Assembly (NCBI RefSeq): GCF_003002065.1
Contig: NZ_PVZG01000003.1
Location: 1 to 64,000 of the forward strand
Length of the DNA stretch: 64,000 bases
Direction of reading: 5' to 3'
From: Pseudosporangium ferrugineum
Lineage (GTDB): Bacteria > Actinomycetota > Actinomycetes > Mycobacteriales > Micromonosporaceae
The stretch's first letter is position 1. Each line of letters begins with the position of its first letter. Both the position numbers and the translations under genes were made by a program. Below are positions 53,363-62,931 of this stretch, piece after piece. Below the pieces are notes generated by a model. The model saw only the letters and a program-made list of their open reading frames with translations. It was not told where the DNA came from and did not search any database.

Positions 53363-55129
53363 GTGCCCCTACGGCGGATCCTGCGACTGGCGCCCTGGGA
53401 CGTCCGGTCACGCATCCTCAAGACGGTCCAGCATCGCGTACTGCCGCGGATGGCGGAGGACCAGCGGCTCGGCATGGCCCGCCGGCTGGTGTCGCTCGAG
53501 CCGCCGCCGCGGCTGTCGTTCCGGCGTGCCGCCGCCCGGGCCGAGACGATCCGGGTACGCACGGCCCGCGGCTGGGTCACCGCCCGCCGCGACCCGGCCG
53601 CCGGGCCCGCGGTCGTCCGCCGGCAGAACCTCGACCGCGTGATCGCCGCCCTCGACGAGGCGGGCATCGAGTGGTTCCGGATCCCCACCAAGCTGCTGCG
53701 GACCACCGCCGTGGCGGTACGCCGTACCGACCGCCCGGCCGTGATCCGCCTTCTGCGCGAGCTGACCGCCGGCAGCCACGGCCTGCTCGACGTGGTGAAG
53801 CCGCGCCGGGGCGGCAAACCGGCCACCGCCGACATCGTGAAGGTGAGCTGGCCCGTCGCGGACCCCCGGGGCAGCCTGGTGCTCGGCCCCGAGCTGGGCT
53901 GCGAGGTCGAGTTCTGGACCGAGCGCGACGGCGTCCTGGCGGGCCCGCGCGGCAACCCGATCGCGGACGTCATCCCGCTGGACGAGCCGGTGGTGTCCGC
54001 GCCCGAGCCGGCGTTCGGCCCGTTCAGCTCGCCCGCCGACCGGACCGCGTACCGGACCCGGGAGATCTTCACGCTGCCCAGCCCGGACCGGATCAGCTTC
54101 CCGATCGACGTGGTCTACACCTGGGTCGACGGCGGCGACCCGCAGTGGCAGGCCCGCAAGGCCGCCGCCCTCGGCGAGAACGCCTGGCTGGACGCGGCGA
54201 GCCGGCTGGCCACCAACAACTCCCGCTACGCCTCGCGCGACGAGCTGCGGTACTCGCTGCGGTCGCTGCACTGCTTCGCGCCCTGGGTGAACCACATCTA
54301 CCTGGTCACCGACGATCAGGTGCCGCAGTGGCTGGACACCTCGCACCCGGGCCTGACCGTGGTGAGCCACCGGGAGATCTTCGGCGACACCGGCCGGCTG
54401 CCCACCTTCAACTCGCAGGCCATCGAGTCGCGGCTGCACCGCATCCCCGGCCTCAGCGAACACTTCCTCTACCTCAACGACGACGTCTTCCTGGGCCGTC
54501 CGGTCGCGCCGGACCTGTTCTTCACGCCCGGCGGGCTGACCCGGTTCTTCCCGTCGAACGCCCAGGTCGACTCGGCGCCGCGGCGCCCCGACGACCCGCC
54601 GGCGGACTCGGCCGGCAAGAACAACCGGGAGCTCATCCGGGTGGCGTTCGGCCGGGTGCTGACCCGCAAGATGATGCACACCCCGCACCCGTCGCGGCGC
54701 AGCGTCATCGCCGAGATCGAGGAGCGCTTCGCCGAGTACGTCGAGGCCACGGCCGGCCACCAGTTCCGCCACCCGGACGACATCTCGCTGCTGTCGTCGC
54801 TGCAGCAGTACTACGCGTACCTGACCGGGCGGGCGGCGCCGGGGACCATCGCGTACGCGTACGCCGACCTGGCCAACCCCACCACCCCGCTGAAGCTCGC
54901 GGGCCTGCTGCGGCACCGCCACCTCGACGCGTTCTGCCTCAACGACACCGACTCGGACGAGGTGGTCGCCGCCGAGCAGGAGGCGCTGCTCGCCGAGTTC
55001 CTGCCGGCGTACCTGCCGTTCCCCTCGCCGTACGAACTGACCGGCCCGCGGCCCACGGCCGCCGTCGTGGCGCAGGTGGACCGCGGCCGGGAGCTGGCCG
55101 CCGTGCCCACCAACTCGCCCGTCGCCTGA
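53363..55129 (+). CDS. Stealth-family sugar-phosphate transferase
   Basis: 588 residues. Stealth proteins transfer hexose-1-phosphate to make phosphodiester-linked capsular polymers. The four conserved regions appear in order: CR1 FPIDVVYTWVDGGDPQW (about 247), CR2 RDELRYSLRSLHCFAPWVNHIYLVTD through LYLNDDVFLGRP (about 293-378), CR3 MMHTPHPSRRSVI...FRHPDD (about 435-475), and CR4 LRHRHLDAFCLNDTDSD near 515-535. GTG 53363 has GGAAGGA 8 bp upstream. First gene of a coupled set with the dehydrogenase and acyltransferase. Confidence 0.93.
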   Translation: MPLRRILRLAPWDVRSRILKTVQHRVLPRMAEDQRLGMARRLVSLEPPPRLSFRRAAARAETIRVRTARGWVTARRDPAAGPAVVRRQNLDRVIAALDEAGIEWFRIPTKLLRTTAVAVRRTDRPAVIRLLRELTAGSHGLLDVVKPRRGGKPATADIVKVSWPVADPRGSLVLGPELGCEVEFWTERDGVLAGPRGNPIADVIPLDEPVVSAPEPAFGPFSSPADRTAYRTREIFTLPSPDRISFPIDVVYTWVDGGDPQWQARKAAALGENAWLDAASRLATNNSRYASRDELRYSLRSLHCFAPWVNHIYLVTDDQVPQWLDTSHPGLTVVSHREIFGDTGRLPTFNSQAIESRLHRIPGLSEHFLYLNDDVFLGRPVAPDLFFTPGGLTRFFPSNAQVDSAPRRPDDPPADSAGKNNRELIRVAFGRVLTRKMMHTPHPSRRSVIAEIEERFAEYVEATAGHQFRHPDDISLLSSLQQYYAYLTGRAAPGTIAYAYADLANPTTPLKLAGLLRHRHLDAFCLNDTDSDEVVAAEQEALLAEFLPAYLPFPSPYELTGPRPTAAVVAQVDRGRELAAVPTNSPVA

Positions 55130-55157
55130 CGCATCCCGCACAAAGGAGATACCTCTC

Positions 55158-56405
55158 GTGAGCTTCGACGTCGTCATCCTCGGCCTGGGGTACGTGGGAC
55201 TCCCCCTCGCCCAGCAGGCCATCCGGGCCGGCATGTCCGTGCTCGGCTTCGACGTCAACCCGGCGGTGGTCGCCGCGCTCGGCGCGGGCCGCTCGCACGT
55301 GGACGACCTGTCCGACGCCGACGTGGCGGAGATGATCGCCGGCGGCTTCCGCACCACCGCCGACGAGACGCGGATCGCCGAGGCGGGCACCGCGGTCATC
55401 TGCGTACCGACGCCGCTGTCCGAGGGTGACGGCCCCGACCTGCGCGCGGTGACCGGCGCGACCGGGGCGGTGGGCCGCAATCTGCGGCCCGGCATGCTGG
55501 TCGTCCTGGAGTCCACGACCTATCCGGGTACGACCGACGACGTGGTCCGCCCGCTGCTGGAGAAGCTGTCCGGGCTCACCGCGGGCATCGACTTCCACGT
55601 CGCGTTCTCGCCCGAGCGCATCGACCCGGGCAACGAGCGGTTCGGCGCGCACAACACCCCGAAGGTCGTCGGCGGGTACACCCCCGGCTGCACCGACCGG
55701 GTCGCGCAGTTCTACGGCCGGTTCATCCAGACCGTGGTGCGCACCCGCGGCACCCGCGAGGCGGAGACCGCGAAGCTGCTGGAGAACACGTACCGGCACG
55801 TGAACATCGCGCTGGTCAACGAGATGGCCCGGTTCTGCCACGAGCTGGACATCGACCTCTGGGACGTCATCCGCGCCGCGTCCACCAAGCCGTTCGGCTT
55901 CCAGGCGTTCTACCCGGGCCCCGGCGTCGGCGGCCACTGCATCCCGATCGACCCGAACTACCTGAGCCACAACGTCCGCAGCAAGCTCGGATATCCGTTC
56001 CGCTTCGTCGAGCTCGCCCAGGAGATCAACGCCACGATGCCCGCGTACGTGGCCCGCCGCGCGCAGAACCTGCTCAACGCCGACGGCGTGGCCGTGCACG
56101 GCGCGAAGATCCTGCTGCTCGGCGTCACGTACAAGCCGAACATCGCCGACCAGCGCGAGTCGCCGGCCACCCCGCTGGCCCGCCACCTCACCTCGCTGGG
56201 CGCCGTCCTCACCTTCCACGACCCGTACGTCACGGACTGGCAGGTGCCGCGCACCGACGACCTCGAGGGCGCCGCCGCGGCCGCCGACCTGGTCATCCTC
56301 GTGCAGCAGCACCGCGAGTACGACGCCGACCACCTGGCGGGCATCGCCAAGCGCTTCTTCGACACCCGGGGCGTCACCACCAGCCGGGAGGCGCACCGGC
56401 TGTGA
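55158..56405 (+). CDS. UDP-sugar 6-dehydrogenase (WecC/Ugd family)
   Basis: 415 residues. It has an N-terminal Rossmann fold with LGLGYVGLPLAQQA (about 8-21), VCVPTPLSEG and VVLESTTYPGT, and KLLENTYRHVNIALVNEMA in the linker helix. The catalytic Cys261 is in GPGVGGHCIPIDPNYL. A C-terminal Rossmann fold has GVTYKPNIADQRESPA. It oxidises a UDP-hexose or UDP-HexNAc to the uronic acid; whether glucose or ManNAc cannot be decided. GTG 55158 has AAGGAG upstream. Its stop overlaps the acyltransferase start by 4 bp. Confidence 0.94.
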   Translation: MSFDVVILGLGYVGLPLAQQAIRAGMSVLGFDVNPAVVAALGAGRSHVDDLSDADVAEMIAGGFRTTADETRIAEAGTAVICVPTPLSEGDGPDLRAVTGATGAVGRNLRPGMLVVLESTTYPGTTDDVVRPLLEKLSGLTAGIDFHVAFSPERIDPGNERFGAHNTPKVVGGYTPGCTDRVAQFYGRFIQTVVRTRGTREAETAKLLENTYRHVNIALVNEMARFCHELDIDLWDVIRAASTKPFGFQAFYPGPGVGGHCIPIDPNYLSHNVRSKLGYPFRFVELAQEINATMPAYVARRAQNLLNADGVAVHGAKILLLGVTYKPNIADQRESPATPLARHLTSLGAVLTFHDPYVTDWQVPRTDDLEGAAAAADLVILVQQHREYDADHLAGIAKRFFDTRGVTTSREAHRL

Positions 56406-58483
56406 CCGAGATCAGCACCGCGCCCGTCGCGCCCTCTCCCCGCCACACCGCGCGGCCGGGGCATTGCGTCCCCGGCGCGCCGCCCGCGCCGTCCGCCGTA
56501 CCGGGACGGCACCGCCGCGACATCGAGGGGCTGCGGGCGGTCGCGGTGCTGCTCGTGGTCGCGTACCACTGCGGCCTGCCCGTGGTCACCGGCGGCTACG
56601 TGGGCGTCGACGTCTTCTTCGTCATCTCCGGCTTCCTCATCACCGGCCTGCTGCTGCGCGAGGCGCGCGGCACCGGCACGGTGTCGATCCCGCGGTTCTA
56701 CGCCCGCCGGGCCCTGCGGCTGCTGCCCGCCTCGACCGTCGTGGTGGTGGCGACCGTCGTGGGTGCCGCGCTGTGGCTGCCCCCGCTGCGGCTGAGCGCG
56801 ATCCTGTCGGACGCGCTGCACACGATGGTCTACGCGATGAACTACCGGCTCGCCGCGGTCGGGACCGACTATCTGCAGGCGGACGCGGAACCGTCGCCGT
56901 TGCAGCATTTCTGGTCGCTGGCGGTGGAGGAGCAGTTCTACCTCGTCTGGCCGCTGCTCATCATCCTGTTCGCCAGGCGGCGCGGGCTGGGCGCGGTGCT
57001 GTCGCTGCTGACCGCCGGTTCCCTCGCCTTCGCGCTGTGGCAGACGCGGGAGAACGCGGGGTGGGCGTACTTCGGTGCGCACACCCGGGCGTGGGAGCTC
57101 GGCGTCGGCGCCCTGCTCGCGGTGACCGCCCTGAAGCTGCCCCGCTGGTGCGTGCCGGCCGGCCTCGCGGCGATCGCCGCCTCCGCCGTCGTCTACACCG
57201 CGGACACCCCGTTCCCCGGGTACGCCGCCCTCCTGCCCGTCCTCGGCACCGCCGCGGTCATCGCCGGAGGCACCGGGCGTACGGCGGGGGTGCTCGGCCT
57301 CCCGGCGCTACAGGCCGTCGGGCGGCTGTCGTACTCGTGGTACCTGTGGCACTGGCCGGCGCTGATGCTGGCGCCGTACGCGATCGGCCGTCCGCTCGTG
57401 CTCTGGGAGAACGTCCTCGTCGCGCTCGTGGCGCTGGTCCTGGCCGCCCTCACGTTCGCGCTCGTCGAGAACCCGGTCCGGCACCTGCGCGCCCTGCGGG
57501 ACCGCCCGTGGCGCGGCATCGGGCTGGGCGCCGCCATCTCGCTGGTCGCCGCCGGGCTGTGCGTGACCGTCACGTTCACCGCCACCCACTTCGGCGGGAC
57601 GACGAACTACCACGCCACCGTCCTGGACCCGGCGACGTTCGACCCGCGGGACCTGTCGAGCCAGATCGCCGCCGGCGTGCACGCGCCCGCGGTGCCGGCG
57701 AACCTCACCCCCAAGCTCACCAGGGCCATGAAGGACAAGCCCCGCTACTACCGCGAGGGCTGCTCCGGTGACTTCGACGACCCGGGGCTGAAGAAGCCCT
57801 GCCTGTACGGCGACCTGTCCTCGGACACCACGGTCGTGCTCTTCGGCGACTCGCACGCCGGGCACTGGTTCCCGGCGCTGGAGGCGGCCTCGCTGCGGCG
57901 GCACTGGAAGCTCGCCGTGGTGACCAAGAGCGCCTGCACGGCGGCCGACGGCCTGATCTACCTGCCGCAGCTCAAGCGCGAGTTCACCGAGTGCGTCCAG
58001 TGGCGCAAGCAGGCGTGGCGCTACATCCGGTCGCTGCGCCCGGACAAGGTCGTGATGGCCTCGACCTATCCGGCCCTGGAACTGCTCGGCGTGAGCGGCT
58101 CGCAGGACGACGCCTACGTCGCGGCCTGGCAGCGGTCCTACCGCGCGGTGTCGGGACCGGGCACCGAGGTCTACTTCGTCAGCGACACCCCGTGGCTGGC
58201 CGGGCCGGCGCCGGAATGCCTCTCCGCCCACCTCGACGACCCCGCCGCGTGCGGGCGCAGCCGCAAGAGCGCGCTGGCCCTGCCCGGCCGGCGCCGGCTC
58301 GTCAACGCCACGATGCGCGCGGCCGGCGCCACCGTCATCGACCCGGTCCCGTGGTTCTGCACCGAGACCACCTGCCCGGCGACGGTCGGCGACCTGCTCG
58401 TCTATCGCGACCAGCACCACATCACCACGGCGTACAGCCGGCTGCTGGCACCTCAGTTCGGGGCGGCGCTGGCCGCCTCCTGA
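56402..58483 (+). CDS. Membrane acyltransferase (acyltransferase-3) with SGNH domain
   Basis: 693 residues. The acyltransferase-3 membrane domain begins RRDIEGLRAVAVLLVVAYHCG (catalytic His) and spans about ten helices (about 40-375); GGYVGVDVFFVISGFLIT is conserved. The exported C-terminal SGNH domain (about 465-690) has FGDSHAGHW with the catalytic Ser and a DQHH-type Asp/His box near the end (YRDQHHIT). It O-acylates envelope polysaccharide, like OafA/OatA. Coupled to the dehydrogenase by GTGA. Confidence 0.93.
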   Translation: MTEISTAPVAPSPRHTARPGHCVPGAPPAPSAVPGRHRRDIEGLRAVAVLLVVAYHCGLPVVTGGYVGVDVFFVISGFLITGLLLREARGTGTVSIPRFYARRALRLLPASTVVVVATVVGAALWLPPLRLSAILSDALHTMVYAMNYRLAAVGTDYLQADAEPSPLQHFWSLAVEEQFYLVWPLLIILFARRRGLGAVLSLLTAGSLAFALWQTRENAGWAYFGAHTRAWELGVGALLAVTALKLPRWCVPAGLAAIAASAVVYTADTPFPGYAALLPVLGTAAVIAGGTGRTAGVLGLPALQAVGRLSYSWYLWHWPALMLAPYAIGRPLVLWENVLVALVALVLAALTFALVENPVRHLRALRDRPWRGIGLGAAISLVAAGLCVTVTFTATHFGGTTNYHATVLDPATFDPRDLSSQIAAGVHAPAVPANLTPKLTRAMKDKPRYYREGCSGDFDDPGLKKPCLYGDLSSDTTVVLFGDSHAGHWFPALEAASLRRHWKLAVVTKSACTAADGLIYLPQLKREFTECVQWRKQAWRYIRSLRPDKVVMASTYPALELLGVSGSQDDAYVAAWQRSYRAVSGPGTEVYFVSDTPWLAGPAPECLSAHLDDPAACGRSRKSALALPGRRRLVNATMRAAGATVIDPVPWFCTETTCPATVGDLLVYRDQHHITTAYSRLLAPQFGAALAAS

Positions 58484-58493
58484 TCCTCCCCTG

Positions 58494-58527
58494 CGAAGGC
58501 CCGGCGGAACGCTCCGCCGGGCCTTCG
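58494..58527 (+). terminator. Terminator of the Stealth-dehydrogenase-acyltransferase operon
   Basis: CGAAGGCCCGGCGGA and TCCGCCGGGCCTTCG form a perfect 15-bp stem with a 4-base loop, 11 bp after the acyltransferase stop. Confidence 0.85.
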
Positions 58528-58713
58528 TGCACCCGTACGGCAACCGGCCCGGTAACCGCCTCGCAACGGTCGTACGGCAGGCACCCGGGCGGCAACTCAG
58601 CACTCACGGCAAGGCACCTGAACAGGCATCAGCGATGTCCCGCGGGCTTCCGAAGGGAATGGCGTACCTGGCGAACAAGCGCCGGGACGGAGTTCTCCGA
58701 AAGGTCGTGTCCC

Positions 58714-59205
58714 ATGTCGAAGAACCTGGTCCGTCGCCTCGCCACCCTCGCCCTGGTCCCGGCCGCCGCCCTGATCGGCCTGGTCACCGTCGCGGCGCCG
58801 GCCGAGGCGGCCGTCGTCTCCGCCACCACGCTGCAGACGCAGGTCGTGACGCTGTCCAATCAGGCCCGGGTCAACGCGGGCTGCAAGGCGCTGAAGGTCA
58901 ACGCGGCGCTGCTCTGGGCCGCCCGCGGCCACAGCAAGTACATGGCGACGACCGGCAACTTCAGCCACACCGGCGCCCGCAACTCCACGTTCATCGCCCG
59001 CGCCAAGGCCGCCGGCTACAGCGCGCCGCGCAGCGAGAACATCGCCTGGGGCTACCGCAGCGCCCGCGAGACCGTCAACGCCTGGCTGAAGTCGCCGGGT
59101 CACCGCCGCAACCTGCTCGACTGCGGCGCCAAGACGTTCGCCGTCGGCGTCGTCTACTCGGCCAACGGCACCCCGTACTACACCCAGGAGTTCGGCTCCC
59201 GCTGA
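58714..59205 (+). CDS. Secreted CAP-domain (SCP/PR-1) protein
   Basis: 163 residues. The signal peptide (about 1-32, ending AAPAEA) is followed by a CAP domain: NQARVNAGCKALKVNAALLWAARGHSKYM, FSHTG, SENIAWGYRSARETVNAWLKSPGHRRNLLDC and YYTQEFG. Its role outside the cell is unknown. ATG 58714 is preceded by GAAAGG. It is flanked by terminators on both sides, so it is probably transcribed alone. Confidence 0.93.
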   Translation: MSKNLVRRLATLALVPAAALIGLVTVAAPAEAAVVSATTLQTQVVTLSNQARVNAGCKALKVNAALLWAARGHSKYMATTGNFSHTGARNSTFIARAKAAGYSAPRSENIAWGYRSARETVNAWLKSPGHRRNLLDCGAKTFAVGVVYSANGTPYYTQEFGSR

Positions 59206-59234
59206 CCCCTGCCTGGTCCTTCCTCTCCCCCGTG

Positions 59235-59266
59235 ACCGGCCGGCATGCCCCCGCATGCCGGCCGGT
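59235..59266. terminator. Bidirectional hairpin after the CAP gene
   Basis: ACCGGCCGGCATGC and GCATGCCGGCCGGT form a perfect 14-bp stem around CCCC. A CCTCTTTT run follows on the plus side, and the convergent methyltransferase stop is 7 bp further on. Confidence 0.85.
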
Positions 59267-59272
59267 CCTCTT

Positions 59273-60319
59273 TTACGCGGGTACGGCGGACGCGCGCGAG
59301 CCGCTGCGCGAGTAGGACAGCACCGCATGCCGGCCCAGCAGCCGCGGCTCGGCGCTCAGGCCGGCGACGTTCTCGAGCCAGCGCCGGACCGCGTCCTGCT
59401 CGTCGGGGCGGTTCGCGTCGTCGAGCACCACCGTCGCGATCGGCGCCAGGCGGCTCTCCAGGGCGTGCATGGCAGGGAACCGCGCGTCCGGCCCGGTGGC
59501 CGCGGGCGGGCCGTCGATCAGCAGCAGGTCGATGCCGCGGACGTCGGAGAGCTTCTCCACGTCGTACCAGCGGTAGGTCTTGCCGTCGACGGAGAGGTCG
59601 CTCAGCGGCGCGGTCCGCACCTCGGCCACGGCCGTCAGCCCGTGCGCGTCGAGCATGTCCCGGGTCCGGGACGCGTACTCCTCGTCGTGGTCCAGCGACA
59701 CGAGCCGGCCGCCGGTCTTCTCCAGGGCGTACGCGAGCCACACCGTCGACGTCCCGCTGCCCAGCTCGACCACCAGCCGCGGCGAGCGCAGCCGGACGAG
59801 GTGCAGCAGGTCCAGCAGCTCGGTGGGGTTGAGCGCGAAGTCGCCCGACGAGGGCATCGGCGCGCGCGGCGTGAACTCGGCGAAGAGCTGGAACATCGCC
59901 TCGATCTCCCGGCTCTGCGCCCGCAGCAGCAGATCGGTGCCGTGCCCGTACTGCCGCAGACCCTTGGTGATGGTGCGGTGGAGCTCCTGGTGGCGGTCCC
60001 CGGCGGTGAGCCGTTCCTTCTCCACCGTCGCGACGACGCGGCGCTGCATCTGCTCCACCACGGTCCGCAGGTCCCGGTGGGCCGCCTGGTTCGCCCGGTG
60101 CAGGCCGCCCATCCAGCGCGACAGGTGCAGGATGCCGAGCAGCACCGCGAGCATCAGCACCGCGACGAGCGACGTGGCGAGGCCCTGGTGCCCCGTGGCG
60201 GCGGCCGTCCAGATGCCGGCGACGACCGCCAGCACCGCGATGAGGACGATCACCTGCGGACGGGTCAGGCTCTGCAGCCGTACCGCCAGCCGACCACCGA
60301 ACCGGGTCAGGCTGCTCAT
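59273..60319 (-). CDS. Membrane-anchored class I methyltransferase
   Basis: 348 residues. Two membrane helices (about 22-41 and 48-68) are followed by a helical coiled-coil-like stretch (about 70-140) and a SAM-dependent methyltransferase domain (about 165-335). LVVELGSGTSTVWLAYALE is the SAM motif and LVSLDHDEEYASRTRDML the acidic loop. DLLLIDGPPAATGPDARFPAM resembles the CmcI/TylF-like class. It probably methylates an envelope glycan or lipid at the membrane. ATG 60319 follows AGGAAA. Confidence 0.85.
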   Translation of the reverse strand: MSSLTRFGGRLAVRLQSLTRPQVIVLIAVLAVVAGIWTAAATGHQGLATSLVAVLMLAVLLGILHLSRWMGGLHRANQAAHRDLRTVVEQMQRRVVATVEKERLTAGDRHQELHRTITKGLRQYGHGTDLLLRAQSREIEAMFQLFAEFTPRAPMPSSGDFALNPTELLDLLHLVRLRSPRLVVELGSGTSTVWLAYALEKTGGRLVSLDHDEEYASRTRDMLDAHGLTAVAEVRTAPLSDLSVDGKTYRWYDVEKLSDVRGIDLLLIDGPPAATGPDARFPAMHALESRLAPIATVVLDDANRPDEQDAVRRWLENVAGLSAEPRLLGRHAVLSYSRSGSRASAVPA

Positions 60320-60381
60320 TTTCCTGGAACCTCCGATGTGCGCTTCCGACACGACCCCTAACGGCACGGCTCCCCCGCCCG

Positions 60382-62892
60382 TTACGCCGGTGCGACCTCG
60401 GGTGTCCGTTGTGCGGGGGCGGTCGTCCGGGGTGCGTGGACCAGAGCGGCGATGCGGTCGACGTACTCCTGCGGGTCGTGGGCGTTGGCCACGACGGCCC
60501 GGGCCCGGCGGCTCTGCTCGGCGAAGAGCACCCGGTCCGACGCGTAGCGCTTGATCAGCCCGGCCACCTCGGCCGGCGCGCAGTAGACGGCCGCGTCGCC
60601 GAAGACCGCCGCGTGCCGCTCGGGAGTCACCACCACGCAGCCCTGCGCGGCCGCCTCGAGCGCCGGCCGGGAGAACGTCTCCACCGCCTCCGGAGCGGGG
60701 AAGTGCAGGTAGAAGTCCAACTGGTGGAGGAACGTGCGCAGGTCCAGGTCGGCGGCCTCGTAGACCAGGTGCGAGCGCGGCCCGCCGAGGTTGACGTCGG
60801 TGAGCGGCCAGTCCGGCAGCCGCAGCCGCACGTCCACCTTGCGCAACCCGTCGTAGACGACCAGCGGCTCGCGCGTGTCCCGCGGCCACACCCCCTGGTC
60901 GCACAGGTCGGTGCCGACCACGGGTACGCCCGGCCCCGCCCCGTCCCGCGTCGCCACCCACCGCCCGCCGGCCACCACGGTCGGCAGGTCGTACGGCGTC
61001 AGCTCGATCGACGGGTACGCCCGCAGCGCCCCCCGCACCTCCGGGTCCTGCGGGCACCACACGGCTTGCGCCCCGAACATCCGCGCCGCCGTACGCGCGC
61101 ACGCCCCCGGCTCGTAGCGGTGGTCGAGCCCGTCCCGGCGCACCGGGGCCTGGTCGGCGACGATGAGCACCTGGCGGGGCCGCAGCAGGCACTCGTCGTC
61201 GGACGCGAACTGCAGCACGGCCGCGTGCCGCACGACCAGCAGCGCCGCCTCGACCGCGTCGCCCGGCAGCACCTGACCGATCCGGCCGGCGTTCACGAGC
61301 TTCTGGATCGGGTTGGCCAGGGCGTACCGGCGCCGCGCCATCGGCCGCAGCGACTCGACGTGCAGCACCGCCACCCGCAGCCCCCGGTCGGCCAGCGCCT
61401 GCATCTCGTCGATCGCGGACAGCTGCGGGCCCTGGAGGAACCGCCAGTCGCCGGCGAGCACCACGTCGTACTCGGGGCGGGGCGGGGCCTCGCCGCGGGC
61501 GTACCGGAGGTGGTCGGGGACGGCGAACGGCCGGTCGGCGCCGTCCCGCGGCCGGTACGGCTTGGCGACCCGCGCCGCGATCCGGTTGTGCCAGTGCTGG
61601 TACGCCGACGAGTACGCCACCCGCGCCGGATGCATCCAGTAGGCCCGGATCTCCGACCGCGACAGCGACCCCAGCGACAGCCGGATCAGCGCGAGCGGCG
61701 CCGACTCGACGTGGCGCACCGCCCGTTCGCCGTAGACCGCGCGCATCCGTCCGATGTACTCGGAGTCGGCCGCCTTGCGGACGGGATCGAAGTAGCCGAT
61801 CCGGTCCATGACGACCTGGCGACGGAACATCAGCGACGACGGGTTGAACCGGCCGCGCCGCACCGCGGGCCGGGTGAGCAGCAGTTGCTCGGTCACCGCC
61901 AGCCCGTCCGTGGTGGTCGCGACGATGCGGGAGTTCTCCAGCATCGGCCGCACCTGCAATTCCAGCCGGCGCGGGTGCGACCAGTCGTCGGAGTCCTGGA
62001 ACGCGATGAATTCACCCTCGGCCGCGTTCAGCCCGGCGTTGCGGGCCGCATACGTGCCCTGGTTGTAGGGCTGCCGCACCAGCCGCACGCCGGGCCCGAG
62101 CGCGACCGCCCGGTGGAGCACCTCGTCGTATTCCGGCGGCGACGCGTCGTCGACGATCAGCACCTCGACGTTGCGCCACGACTGGCTCAGGATCGAGCGC
62201 ACCGCGGTGATCAGCCCCTCGTCGGGGTGGAACGCGGTGACGATGACGGAGATCCGCTGCGGCCCCTCGACCGGAGCCGCCTCGGCGGTGGCGGTGAGCC
62301 GGTCGAACGGCGGCAGCCCGTTGGCCGCCTCCAACGCCGGGTACGGCTTCGGCATGAGCCGCTGGAACGCGGCCAGCCACGGCGCCACCGGCTGCCCGCC
62401 GTCGCCGGCGAACGGATTCGCCACGTCGATCTCGAGGTCCGTGCGCACGGCCTCGCTCATTTCCGGGTACGCCCGCAGCAACGCCCGAGCCGCCGCCGGG
62501 CCCCGCCACGTGAAGGTCAGCTGCGCGTGCAGTCCCTGATGCGCGGGCGACAGCGCCTCCACGCCCAGCGCCGCGGGGATCAGGTCGTAGAGGGCGAGCG
62601 CGTCGGAGCGGTCCTCCGGCAGCATGTCCTGCAGCGCGATGGTCTGCGCCAGCCCCGCCAGCACCGACGGGCGCACCTGCGCGCGGATCCGCCGCAGCCA
62701 GGCGGCGTCGCCGGCCCGCGCGGCGGCGAGCAGCCCGTCGTACGTCGTCCCGGTGTCCCGCAGCGCGATGTACGCCAGCAGCCGCCGCATCTCCAGCGAA
62801 CGCAGCCGGATCGCCGTCGGAGGCACGGCCCGCCCCACGTGGTACCGGGCGATCCTCAGGTAGTCGTCGAGCAGACCGGCGGATTCCCCCAT
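60382..62892 (-). CDS. Two-domain glycosyltransferase (GT2 plus GT-B-like)
   Basis: 836 residues. The first 210 are helical with no named domain. A GT2 domain follows (about 215-420): ISVIVTAFHPDEGLITAVRSILSQSW, LIVDDASPPE, NAGLNAAEGEFIAFQDSDDW with a DxD-like site. The C-terminal half (about 480-830) resembles a GT-B fold: EYDVVLAGDWRFLQGP, VYDGLRKVDVRLR and TFSRPALEAAAQGCVVVTPE. It is probably a processive or bifunctional polymerase of an envelope glycan. Lies 62 bp upstream of the methyltransferase gene on the same strand. Confidence 0.88.
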   Translation of the reverse strand: MGESAGLLDDYLRIARYHVGRAVPPTAIRLRSLEMRRLLAYIALRDTGTTYDGLLAAARAGDAAWLRRIRAQVRPSVLAGLAQTIALQDMLPEDRSDALALYDLIPAALGVEALSPAHQGLHAQLTFTWRGPAAARALLRAYPEMSEAVRTDLEIDVANPFAGDGGQPVAPWLAAFQRLMPKPYPALEAANGLPPFDRLTATAEAAPVEGPQRISVIVTAFHPDEGLITAVRSILSQSWRNVEVLIVDDASPPEYDEVLHRAVALGPGVRLVRQPYNQGTYAARNAGLNAAEGEFIAFQDSDDWSHPRRLELQVRPMLENSRIVATTTDGLAVTEQLLLTRPAVRRGRFNPSSLMFRRQVVMDRIGYFDPVRKAADSEYIGRMRAVYGERAVRHVESAPLALIRLSLGSLSRSEIRAYWMHPARVAYSSAYQHWHNRIAARVAKPYRPRDGADRPFAVPDHLRYARGEAPPRPEYDVVLAGDWRFLQGPQLSAIDEMQALADRGLRVAVLHVESLRPMARRRYALANPIQKLVNAGRIGQVLPGDAVEAALLVVRHAAVLQFASDDECLLRPRQVLIVADQAPVRRDGLDHRYEPGACARTAARMFGAQAVWCPQDPEVRGALRAYPSIELTPYDLPTVVAGGRWVATRDGAGPGVPVVGTDLCDQGVWPRDTREPLVVYDGLRKVDVRLRLPDWPLTDVNLGGPRSHLVYEAADLDLRTFLHQLDFYLHFPAPEAVETFSRPALEAAAQGCVVVTPERHAAVFGDAAVYCAPAEVAGLIKRYASDRVLFAEQSRRARAVVANAHDPQEYVDRIAALVHAPRTTAPAQRTPEVAPA

Positions 62893-62931
62893 GTTGAACG
62901 CAACGCTGCCGCCGGGGCGTTGGTGACGGGC

